Shown: positions 6,170-12,968 of the stretch, piece after piece
How the letters are laid out: every line of letters starts with the position of its first letter
Position numbering within the stretch: position 1 is the first letter of the stretch
Source: CAZNAQ01 sp964585585
Lineage (GTDB): Bacteria > Patescibacteriota > Patescibacteriia > Patescibacteriales > JAGXOH01
Direction of reading: 5' to 3'
DNA: 46,849 nt
Assembly: GCA_964585585.1 (NCBI GenBank)
Contig: CAZPEL010000001.1
Coordinates: forward strand, 1-46,849
Translations under genes and position numbers: made by a program
The notes under the pieces: generated by a model
What the model saw: the letters and a program-made list of their open reading frames with translations, nothing else
The model's database searches: none
What the model was told of the DNA's origin: nothing

Positions 6170-7465
6170 ATGACTTCCAAGAAACCAAATCCCGAACTTA
6201 GTTTCTCTAAGTTTGCTTATTTGTTCTTGTTCTTTCTAATTATTTCGCTCTTTGCCGTCTTTACTCCCTTGGTTTTTTCCGGCGATCCGGACCGGGAGCT
6301 GGCCGGGATCATGCCCCTGGATAAACAAGAAAGCGTATTTGAGCGGAGCGGGGATAGGAGTAACCTTGATCCGATTGAATTGGCCTCGATCGAAAAACGT
6401 GATTGTGTGGGGCGGGTCGAGGAACATTCGGTTTCCGATCCGGCGGGTCAAGCTATTTTGGTTCTGCAAAAGCACCAGCACCCCGGCAGTGATTCCGGGG
6501 ATAAGATCAATGATGCGGCCCGGCAAACCCAGGAGCAGATCCTGGATATCGTTTCCACTCTTCATAATAAGAAGGGGGTGGATATTATAATGAATGAAGG
6601 AATTGTTTACGGACAAGGGGCTCAGGAAAAAATGAATGAGGTTTCCCGGGAAATAGAACTGCGGAACAAATTTGCTTCGGCTTTGGATAAGTTAAAAGGA
6701 GCGGAGAGTAGTAGTTTGGGAATAATGGATAGCTTGGCACAGAGTGGGAAAGAATTTTTGGACCGGATGGACCGAGCTATTATCCTGGAGGGAGCTCCTT
6801 ATGTTTTAAAGGCCCAAGAAAAGGATGATGACCTTAGACTGTATGGAGCGGAGAATCGAGAGACCCGACAGAAGTCGGCTCAAATAGTCAGGAAGTATGT
6901 TTATCTTCAGGATGCCCAGAATAGGAACGGAGGTTCTTCCGGGATTCTGGAGATGCTTTCCCGGAAGAAAAGCGCGGAACTGGGTCAATCCTTTTCCCTG
7001 AAATCCTTGTTAGAGGCCCAGAGTTCCCGGGGCGCTTCCGGTATGGAGCAGGAATTGAAATTGGCTCGAAGATTGTGTTCTTTTTTAGGTAGTAAAGAAG
7101 CGGAAGAGGCCATTATAAATTTGAACCGAGTTTATGAAAAGATCAATAATTTTAAGTCCGGGAATGGTGATCAAGAGGAAAAGGATCTGCCCAGTAGAAG
7201 TGACAATCCTTATCTCTCCAGGTCCCCTCAGGAATTACAGGAGCTGATGGCTGAAACCGAGAGGCAAATGGAGGACTGGGTGATCGAACAGAGGAATGTG
7301 GATACGGCCGAGAATTTTCTTCGGGTCATAAAGCAGAGCAAGGAGAATGCGGGTATCATTCAATTCGGGGCCGGACACAAGGAGGGTTTGATCCAGGAAT
7401 TAAAAAAGAGGAATATTTCGGTAACCGTTATTACTCCGTCCCGGGTAGTAAAGGCCAATAAATAG
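6170..7465 (+). CDS. Membrane-anchored protein, possibly ChaN/TraB (Tiki) superfamily
   Basis: A 431-residue protein with an N-terminal membrane segment (about residues 10-34), so most of it lies outside the membrane. After it, ILVLQKHQHPGS (about residues 101-112), DIIMNEGIVYG (about 139-149) and the C-terminal IIQFGAGHKEGLIQELKKR (about 398-416) follow the order found in ChaN/TraB/Tiki proteins: a start strand with histidines, a strand ending in E-G, and a late G-A-G-H. The central 200 residues are charged helices. The assignment is tentative and rests on pattern only. It has its own promoter(s) and ends at a strong hairpin, so it is a single-gene unit, divergent from the sigma factor, which could control it. 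Confidence 0.55.
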   Translation: MTSKKPNPELSFSKFAYLFLFFLIISLFAVFTPLVFSGDPDRELAGIMPLDKQESVFERSGDRSNLDPIELASIEKRDCVGRVEEHSVSDPAGQAILVLQKHQHPGSDSGDKINDAARQTQEQILDIVSTLHNKKGVDIIMNEGIVYGQGAQEKMNEVSREIELRNKFASALDKLKGAESSSLGIMDSLAQSGKEFLDRMDRAIILEGAPYVLKAQEKDDDLRLYGAENRETRQKSAQIVRKYVYLQDAQNRNGGSSGILEMLSRKKSAELGQSFSLKSLLEAQSSRGASGMEQELKLARRLCSFLGSKEAEEAIINLNRVYEKINNFKSGNGDQEEKDLPSRSDNPYLSRSPQELQELMAETERQMEDWVIEQRNVDTAENFLRVIKQSKENAGIIQFGAGHKEGLIQELKKRNISVTVITPSRVVKANK

Positions 7466-7479
7466 TTGCCTTATATATC

Positions 7480-7528
7480 AAGGGAGGTGAAGCCCAGCCC
7501 TTTCGGGGTAAGCTTTCACCTCCCTTTT
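7480..7528. terminator. Long hairpin terminator between convergent genes
   Basis: AAGGGAGGTGAAGC pairs with GCTTTCACCTCCCTT (one bulged base), with an inner CCC/GGG stem, followed by TTTT on the plus strand. It lies between the ends of the 431-aa gene (+) and the LysM gene (-). The stem also holds a full anti-SD-complementary AGGGAGGTGA, which is incidental to a terminator. Confidence 0.8.
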
Positions 7529-7567
7529 AGCCTTTGTTGCAACATATTTAAACTTTCTTAAGGTTTA

Positions 7568-8257
7568 TTAGTTGAACAGTTTATCCAGGATGATAAGATC
7601 ACCCAAGTTTTTGGCATCAGTGCCGTTGCTCGGGATGGTCAATACTTGTCCCGGATAGATCAAATTGGCATCAGCGATATTATTGGCTTGGGCTATTTCC
7701 GGATAGCGGTTGGCATCTCCCAGAGTTTCCAGGGCTATGGCCGACAAAGTGTCGCCGGACTGTACGCTAACCTCTTGGCCGCTGCTACTAAAGACGCCGC
7801 CGTTCTGGTTAAAAAGCTCATCCAGTATGAACAGGTCGCCCAGGTCATTGCCTCCTCCGCCCATTAGGCCGTCACCGTCACCGAAAAGTTCATTTAGTAT
7901 GAACAGGTCGCCCAGATTTCTGTTGCCATTACCGTTAAAGATGCCGTTGCTATCGCCGAACAATTGGTCCAGCACAAACAGGTCACCCAGGTCGTTGCCG
8001 TCTCCGTTAAAGATTCCACCGTCACCGTCACCGAAAAGTTCGTTTAGTATAAACAAGTCTCCCAGGTTGTTTCCATTGCCATTGAAGACACCGTCCCCGT
8101 TACCGAATAATTGGTCCAGCACAAACAGGTCACCCAGGTCACTGTTATTTCCGTCCAGTATACTGGCTTGGGCGGCCGAGGTCGGTAAAGCTACCATACC
8201 CACAGCTAAGGCCACAACAGCAAATATCGCTATGATCTTGGTTTTTATTTTGGACAT
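7568..8257 (-). CDS. Secreted LysM protein made of tandem LGDLF repeats
   Basis: A 229-residue secreted protein. Residues 1-32 are a signal peptide (KIKTK start, hydrophobic core, cleavage after SAAQA). Residues 40-161 are five tandem repeats of 24-25 residues with the core LGDLF(V/I)L(D/N)(Q/E)LF followed by a Gly/Asn/Asp loop. Residues 162-209 are a LysM domain (VQSGDTLSAIA ... NLIYPGQVLTIP), which binds peptidoglycan or related glycans. A partial sixth repeat (NLGDLIILDKLFN) closes the protein. ATG at 8257 is used because AAAAGGAATTA lies 9 bases ahead; the upstream in-frame ATG at 8287 has none. Likely role: a wall-bound or surface-assembled repeat protein. Its long leader carries large inverted repeats. 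Confidence 0.88.
   Translation of the reverse strand: MSKIKTKIIAIFAVVALAVGMVALPTSAAQASILDGNNSDLGDLFVLDQLFGNGDGVFNGNGNNLGDLFILNELFGDGDGGIFNGDGNDLGDLFVLDQLFGDSNGIFNGNGNRNLGDLFILNELFGDGDGLMGGGGNDLGDLFILDELFNQNGGVFSSSGQEVSVQSGDTLSAIALETLGDANRYPEIAQANNIADANLIYPGQVLTIPSNGTDAKNLGDLIILDKLFN
7775..8140 (-). repeat. Five in-frame tandem repeats of 72-75 bp
   Basis: The repeats encode residues 40-63, 64-88, 89-113, 114-137 and 138-161 of the LysM protein. Repeats 1 and 3 share the core VLDQLFG, while repeats 2 and 4 share ILNELFGDGDG; the DNA is nearly identical within each pair. The array therefore grew by duplication of a two-repeat block of about 148 bp. Repeat 5 (ILDELF) and the C-terminal partial copy (ILDKLFN) are more diverged. 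Confidence 0.9.
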
Positions 8258-8285
8258 ATGTTTAATTCCTTTTAAGTTTATTAGC

Positions 8286-8390
8286 AATTAAAAGTTTTCT
8301 CTGTTTCGACCTTTAACTGCTTTTCTTGCCCCTGCTTTTCCTATATGATTTTACAAGAAAAGCAGTGGAACAGAGAAATACTTTTAAATT
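8286..8390 (-). promoter_or_regulatory. Long inverted repeat in the LysM leader with alternative pairings
   Basis: ACTGCTTTTCTTG (8316-8328) is fully complementary to CAAGAAAAGCAGT (8354-8366), TTTCTCTGTT (8296-8305) to AACAGAGAAA (8369-8378), and AAAAGT to ACTTTT outside these. The arms form a long imperfect hairpin in the 5' leader of the LysM gene. A second copy of the inner arm, CTGCTTTTCCT at 8332-8342, competes for the same partner, so two exclusive hairpins are possible. No T-run follows, so it is not a simple terminator. Confidence 0.55.
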
Positions 8391-8400
8391 CCGAGGGTTT

Positions 8401-8485
8401 TCGGGTGTAGAACGGATCTCAGGTTACCTACCCCGGATAACCAGGGACCTTCTACCCCTTTAATATTTAGATTACAAATAATCTA
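8401..8485. other. Further structured intergenic sequence and palindrome
   Basis: GGGTGTAGAA (8403-8412) pairs with TTCTACCCC (8450-8458) around a nested GGTTA (8422-8426) / TAACC (8438-8442) pair, so the element is a branched or nested fold. Just beyond it, TAGATTA (8468-8474) and TAATCTA (8479-8485) form a perfect palindrome with a CAAA spacer, which could be an operator. Both lie between the LysM gene (-) and the CapA gene (+), more likely in the LysM transcript because the CapA promoter maps at 8550. Confidence 0.4.
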
Positions 8486-8549
8486 GTTACCCTCATTAAA
8501 TAAGACGCAGTCGGAGCTCGATTTACTCCCGGTTTGGGATTTGATTTTA

Positions 8550-8578
8550 TTTACATACCGCCATCGAAGTTATAAGAT
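8550..8578 (+). promoter_or_regulatory. Promoter of the CapA-like gene
   Basis: TTTACA at 8550-8555, a 17-bp spacer and TAAGAT at 8573-8578. Transcription would start near 8585, leaving a leader of about 18 bases. Confidence 0.45.
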
Positions 8579-8602
8579 GTTAGTAGAGTAAAACGATCTC
8601 CA

Positions 8603-9757
8603 ATGAGAATAATTAAAGACAAATTTTGGATACCGATCGTGGTCCTACTGGTGTTTTTACAAGTGACCGCGACAGTTTTTTATTACAGCAGTAAACCGGA
8701 CTCCAAAGAGGGGGTAAGGCGGGGCGGAAAAATGGAGGTGAAATTTTCCTCGAAAGATGAGTCCCGGAGTGAACCACCGATCGCTGCGGATAAAAAAGAC
8801 GAGGAGAAACCAAAAGAGAATAAAAACAGCCAAAAAGATCCCTGTCTGGAGTTTTTGTTTTTCGGAGACATGATGTTGGACCGCAATGTGGGAGCCAAAA
8901 TAAAAGATCGGGGCTTGGATCATATCTTTGGCGGTATAGCTACTTCCGGGAATGAATTGTTCCGGGGCAAGGATATAATCGGAGCTAATTTGGAAGGGGC
9001 GGTTACCCGGTCCGGCCGTCATTATCCACCCCGTAATTCCTATGATTTTGCCTTTGCCCCCAAGTTAATAAAGAAAGTCGGTGGTTACGGTTTTAATTTT
9101 TTTAATATCGCCAACAACCATTTGGCTGATCAGGGTGAAAAAGGTATTAGGGAAACCAGGGACAATCTTTCGGAATTGGGGCTTGATTTTGTTGGTTGCC
9201 GGGACGGTCGAGTGGATGATTGCAGTTTAAGGACAAAAGATGTCCGGGGACGGGAAATAACTTTTTTGGGTTTGAGTATGGTTTATAGTAGCTTGGACCG
9301 GGACAAGGTGGCGGATCTGGTTTCGAACGCTTCTTCCAGCGACCTGGTGGTGGCCCAGGTTCATTGGGGAGTGGAATACGAGCATGAATTCAATCGAGTC
9401 CAAAGAAATTTTGCTCATTTATTAGTGGATAATGGCGTGGATGTTGTTATCGGCCACCACCCTCATGTGGTGCAAGGTATGGAGATATATAAAAACAGCC
9501 CGATCTTTTATTCCTTGGGTAATTTTGTTTTTGATCAATATTTCTCCCGGGCCACCCAAGAGGGTTTGGCCGTGGCCATAAGCATCCAGGACGAAGAAAT
9601 GATCTTGGATCTGCATCCTTTGGTGTCGGAATCAAGTCGGGTTTTACCAATTCCGGCCGAGGAGAAGGAAAACAAATTTTTCGTCCGTTTTTTAGACTGG
9701 AGCGATCCGGAAATAAAAGAGAAGATGCGCTCGGGCAAAATCCGTTTGGAAAGATAA
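8603..9757 (+). CDS. CapA-family metallophosphatase-fold protein
   Basis: A 384-residue protein with an N-terminal membrane anchor (about residues 9-28) and a charged linker (30-78). The rest is the CapA/YwtB domain: FFGDMMLDRNVG near residue 86, NFFNIANNHLADQG (about 169-182), VVAQVHWGVEYEHE (about 249-262) and GHHPHVVQGMEIY with FYSLGNFVFDQY near residues 288-312. These are the metal-binding motifs of the calcineurin-like fold. CapA proteins are linked to poly-gamma-glutamate capsule production, but in genomes without capBC they probably act on another envelope polymer; no capBC genes are near. It is a single-gene unit. No clear Shine-Dalgarno sequence precedes the ATG. Confidence 0.88.
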   Translation: MRIIKDKFWIPIVVLLVFLQVTATVFYYSSKPDSKEGVRRGGKMEVKFSSKDESRSEPPIAADKKDEEKPKENKNSQKDPCLEFLFFGDMMLDRNVGAKIKDRGLDHIFGGIATSGNELFRGKDIIGANLEGAVTRSGRHYPPRNSYDFAFAPKLIKKVGGYGFNFFNIANNHLADQGEKGIRETRDNLSELGLDFVGCRDGRVDDCSLRTKDVRGREITFLGLSMVYSSLDRDKVADLVSNASSSDLVVAQVHWGVEYEHEFNRVQRNFAHLLVDNGVDVVIGHHPHVVQGMEIYKNSPIFYSLGNFVFDQYFSRATQEGLAVAISIQDEEMILDLHPLVSESSRVLPIPAEEKENKFFVRFLDWSDPEIKEKMRSGKIRLER

Positions 9758-9788
9758 TTTTATTTGTATAAAAAATTTGTACAGTATA

Positions 9789-10032
9789 TCCAAGAAGAAA
9801 AAAGTAATCTCGCTTCAGGGTGGAATGGCCGTGGGTAAAATCACTTTGGCCAAAAATTATAACCGGAAGTAGAAGTTCTTTTATTCAATATTTGAAAAAG
9901 CTTTATCAACTGGAAAAGTAGTGGTTCAAGAATTTTGATAATTTGGTAACAGTGGATGTGGATAAGCTCGATCCGAGGTAAGTAGGAGACAGGGTGGTCT
10001 TGTTGTTTCAGGAATGGGGGTTACCGGCTTAA
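9789..10032 (+). pseudogene. Decayed P-loop nucleoside/nucleotide kinase-like gene
   Basis: The 374-bp gap after the CapA gene holds gene remains. In one frame, codons from 9804 read VISLQGGMAVGKITLAKN, a Walker A segment in which the usual Thr/Ser after GK is Ile, before a TAG at 9870. In another frame, codons 9922-10029 read WFKNFDNLVTVDVDKLDPR, a TAA, then VGDRVVLLFQEWG, which looks like the C-terminus of a small kinase, again broken by stops (9919, 9979). The middle of a normal ~180-residue kinase is missing. The gene is inactive: internal deletion, frameshift, three stops and a damaged P-loop. The family is inferred from pattern alone. Confidence 0.45.
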
Positions 10033-10085
10033 ATAATTCCCAGGTGATCCGGATCGGTATTATGGTGGTTGGGGTGGCTGTTTTA

Positions 10086-10094
10086 TGTTATAAT
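10086..10094 (+). promoter_or_regulatory. Extended -10 promoter of the antiporter operon
   Basis: TGT directly followed by TATAAT (10089-10094) is a perfect extended -10. The -35 is weak. It precedes the ATG at 10132 by about 30 bases of leader. Confidence 0.55.
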
Positions 10095-10131
10095 AAAAAT
10101 ATAAGATATTTTTAATCATTTACCCGGGTCT

Positions 10132-11823
10132 ATGGGATCTGTTTTTGTTAACATAAGCATTATATTGAGCATAGCTATCGGGGTTGCTTTTGTGGTCAGA
10201 CTTTTACGACAGCCCCTGATCATCTCCTATCTTTTTACCGGGATCATTTGCGGTCCTCTTTTTTTGAATTTAATAAATACAAAGCAGGAATTTTTTGATA
10301 TATTTGCCGAATTCGGGGTAGTTTTATTGTTGTTTTTGGTGGGCTTGAATTTGAATATCAGTTATTTGAGAAAGATCGGCAAAGTAGCGGTCGTGACCGG
10401 AGTATCCCAGGTGATATTCACTTCTTCCTTGGGATTTTTAATACTTTGGGCTTTTGGTTTTTCCGTATGGTCGTCCTTGTTTCTGGCCATATCCATTACT
10501 TTTTCCAGTACCATTATAATAACCAAACTTCTGTCCGATAAAGGCGACATTAGGAGTGTTTACGGCAGATATACGGTCGGCTTGATGTTGGTCCAAGATG
10601 TAGTGGCCGTGGTGATAATGATACTTTTGCCGGCTTTGCGTTTTGGGGACGCTTTTGCCGTTTCCTTGGTTCTTTTGATCCTAAAAAGTTTGTTCTTCTT
10701 GGCCGGGGTGTATGTGGTGACCAGGATGCTTTTGCCCATAGTTTTGAATAAAGTGGCTGAATCCGAGGAATTCCTTTTGATATTTGCCTTGGCTTGGTGT
10801 TTTACGATCTCCGGCCTAGCCGAGTGGTTAGGGCTTTCCTTAGAGGTCGGGGCTATTGTAGCCGGATTATCCCTGGCCGCCTCCCCCTACCAACTGGAGA
10901 TAGGAAGTAGAGTCAGGCCCTTGCGGGATTTCTTTATTGTTCTTTTCTTTGTTATTTTGGGCAGTGAAATGAGTTTGGGCCATATCCAGGAGGTGTTCTG
11001 GCCCGGTTTGGCCATTTCGGCCTTTATTTTAGTCGGCAACCCCCTGATCCTTTATACGGTTTTTAGATTGATGAGATTCACCAGGAAGAACAGCTTTTTA
11101 TCCGGTCTGACCGCCGCTCAGGTAAGTGAGTTCGGTTTTGTCTTTTTGTTTGTGTCCCAAGGTATGGGTTTGGTGGGCAATCAAGAGATATCCTTATTCA
11201 CTTTAGCCGCTCTGATCACTATCTTTTTATCTTCTTATTTGATACCCTACAACCGGCAAATATTTTCCCGGATCGAGCCCTGGTTTGTTAAGTTGGCCGG
11301 TCGGGACCGGATGGTTTCGGTCAAGGAAAAGGATGATTCCGGGTATGAGGTTTTGGTCTTTGGTTATCACCGTTTGGGCTGGAAGATCTGTGATTCCCTC
11401 CAAAAGACCGGACATTCCTTTGCTGTGGTTGATTTTGATCCGGTGGCCATTGAAAAATTAAAGAAAAGGGATATACCCTATTATTTCGGTGACGCTTCGG
11501 ATGTGGATTTCTTGACTGAAGTTTTTTCCCAAAAAACCAAGATGGTCATATCCACCCTGCCCGAATTCGACGATCAAGTGATCTTAGTGCGCCAATTAAG
11601 GAACATAAACCAAAAAGCTGTTTTTATAGGCAATTTATCTCATGTTAAATTCCTGAATATTTTATACGAAGAAGGAGCGGATTTCGTGATCATACCCCAC
11701 TTGTTGGCCGGAAGCTGGATGGCCGAGCTTATTGAGACCAAGAAATGCAACCGCCATACTTTTAGGAGTTTACGGAGCAAGCAAAAACAGGAAATGAGAT
11801 TAAGATGCACCCTGGGGCATTAA
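10132..11823 (+). CDS. KefB-type cation:proton antiporter with TrkA-N domain
   Basis: A 563-residue protein. Residues 1-380 form about 12 membrane helices of the CPA2 (Kef/NapA) fold, with recognisable segments such as SITFSSTIIITKLLSDKG (about residues 120-137) and VGLMLVQDVVAVVIMILL (about 149-166). Residues ~400-510 are a Rossmann-type TrkA-N domain (VLVFGYHRLGWKICDSL, then VVDFDPVAIEKLKKRDI, and YYFGDASDVDFL). The usual GxGxxG is GYHRLG, as in many Kef proteins. It should exchange K+ or Na+ for protons under nucleotide control. It heads a plus-strand run through CvpA, TsaC, the S41 protease and CTP synthase. Confidence 0.88.
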   Translation: MGSVFVNISIILSIAIGVAFVVRLLRQPLIISYLFTGIICGPLFLNLINTKQEFFDIFAEFGVVLLLFLVGLNLNISYLRKIGKVAVVTGVSQVIFTSSLGFLILWAFGFSVWSSLFLAISITFSSTIIITKLLSDKGDIRSVYGRYTVGLMLVQDVVAVVIMILLPALRFGDAFAVSLVLLILKSLFFLAGVYVVTRMLLPIVLNKVAESEEFLLIFALAWCFTISGLAEWLGLSLEVGAIVAGLSLAASPYQLEIGSRVRPLRDFFIVLFFVILGSEMSLGHIQEVFWPGLAISAFILVGNPLILYTVFRLMRFTRKNSFLSGLTAAQVSEFGFVFLFVSQGMGLVGNQEISLFTLAALITIFLSSYLIPYNRQIFSRIEPWFVKLAGRDRMVSVKEKDDSGYEVLVFGYHRLGWKICDSLQKTGHSFAVVDFDPVAIEKLKKRDIPYYFGDASDVDFLTEVFSQKTKMVISTLPEFDDQVILVRQLRNINQKAVFIGNLSHVKFLNILYEEGADFVIIPHLLAGSWMAELIETKKCNRHTFRSLRSKQKQEMRLRCTLGH

Positions 11824-11864
11824 AAGGGGAGTAATTAATTTATTTATTGGTAATATTTTAAATT

Positions 11865-12371
11865 ATGCCTGTTATTGATCTGGCGTTAATATTGATTTGG
11901 GCCGGATTCGTTTTTTACGGATTATTTTTCGGCCTGATAAGGACTTTGGGTTCCCTGCTGGGGATGGTGGCCGGCGCTTGGGCGGCCGCCCTTTTTTATT
12001 TGGACCTCTTCAATCTTATCGGCTCTTGGTTTGGTGGTTTGGAGAACTTGGGGAAAATAATCTGTTTTTTGGTGGTTTTTGTTGTGGCCAATCGAGTGGT
12101 GGGTTTGGTCTTTGTCATTTTGGACAAAGTTTTTAATATTTTTTCCATTATTCCTTTTTTCAAGCTTTTGAATCGACTGGGGGGCGCCGCTTTGGGCTTT
12201 TTGGAGGGAGCTTTGCTTTTGGGGATATTCGTTTATTTGGCGGTGGAATACCTGTCCTTAAATACTTGGCTGCCCTGGGGGGTGAGCCAGTCCGTGGTAG
12301 TACCTTATCTGGTCAAGCTGATCAAGATATTGGTGCCCTTCTTTTCCCGGGCTTTAGAGAGTTATTTATAA
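11865..12371 (+). CDS. CvpA-family membrane protein
   Basis: A 168-residue protein with four to five membrane helices. The N-terminal stretch DLALILIWAGFVFYGLFFGL and the central RLGGAALGFLEGALLLGIF are typical of the CvpA/colicin V production family, whose members are small inner-membrane proteins with roles in envelope homeostasis. It begins 41 bases after the antiporter gene and ends 11 bases before the TsaC gene, on the same strand, so it is probably co-transcribed with both. The biochemical role of the family is not settled. Confidence 0.8.
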   Translation: MPVIDLALILIWAGFVFYGLFFGLIRTLGSLLGMVAGAWAAALFYLDLFNLIGSWFGGLENLGKIICFLVVFVVANRVVGLVFVILDKVFNIFSIIPFFKLLNRLGGAALGFLEGALLLGIFVYLAVEYLSLNTWLPWGVSQSVVVPYLVKLIKILVPFFSRALESYL

Positions 12372-12382
12372 GGTTTTTATAA

Positions 12383-12961
12383 ATGAAGATAATAAAAATA
12401 CCCGATTTTCAATATAAAAAAGAAGACATAGAAAAGGTAGCCCGATGTTTTATTCACGGCGGTGTAGTGGTCTATCCGACCGATACGGTTTACGGAATCG
12501 GATGTCTGGCCACAAAGCCGGAGCCGATAGAAAGGATCTATACCATCAAACAAAGGAGCGGGGACAAGCCGCTTTTAGTTTTGGTCAGTGATCTGGATAT
12601 GGCTCAAGATTATTTCCGAATAAGCAAGGAACAAAGGGATCATATCCAAGAACATTGGCCCGGAGCGGTTTCTTTTTTATTGTCTTCCCGGGGGAATTTA
12701 GTCCAGCACTCCCCGGAGGGTTTGGTGGTTCGTTTGCCTAAAAATGAATTTCTTATTAGAATGATAAAAAGAGTGGGTGCTCCTATCACTTCCACCAGCT
12801 TGAATATAAGCGGCCAGGGAGTGGCCCGGGATCCGGATAAAGCCGATTTTATTAGAGATAATTCGTCCATAGACATGGTAGTTGACGCCGGCCCTTTGTC
12901 CGGACAGCCATCGAGAATTGTGGATATTAGGGATATGAAAAATAAAAAAATTTTAAGATAA
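12383..12961 (+). CDS. tsaC: Threonylcarbamoyl-AMP synthase (Sua5/YrdC/TsaC)
   Basis: A 192-residue YrdC-domain protein. It makes threonylcarbamoyl-adenylate from threonine, bicarbonate and ATP for the t6A37 modification of ANN-reading tRNAs. Seen in sequence: the N-terminal basic and hydrophobic start, GGVVVYPTDTVYGIGCLA (about residues 26-43), YTIKQRSGDKPLLVLV (about 53-68), WPGAVSFLL (about 92-100), VVRLPKN, and APITSTSLNISGQ (about 133-145). The length fits the short TsaC form with no C-terminal Sua5 domain. An AAGG lies 8 bases before the ATG. It sits between cvpA and the S41 protease with gaps of 11 and 7 bases. Confidence 0.9.
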   Translation: MKIIKIPDFQYKKEDIEKVARCFIHGGVVVYPTDTVYGIGCLATKPEPIERIYTIKQRSGDKPLLVLVSDLDMAQDYFRISKEQRDHIQEHWPGAVSFLLSSRGNLVQHSPEGLVVRLPKNEFLIRMIKRVGAPITSTSLNISGQGVARDPDKADFIRDNSSIDMVVDAGPLSGQPSRIVDIRDMKNKKILR

Positions 12962-12968
12962 TTATTAT

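Noticed and set aside
7775..8140. CRISPR-like array of 72-75-bp repeats
   Set aside because: The repeats are contiguous, in frame and encode the LGDLF protein motif; no spacers or cas genes.
7710..8291. Plus-strand frame of 193 codons with tandem Ser/Pro-rich repeats
   Set aside because: It is the mirror image of the LysM repeat gene on the other strand; the signal peptide, LysM domain and ribosome binding site all support the minus strand.
8401..8485. ydaO (c-di-AMP) riboswitch
   Set aside because: The position before a LysM gene fits, but I could not match the conserved core; left as an unclassified structured element.
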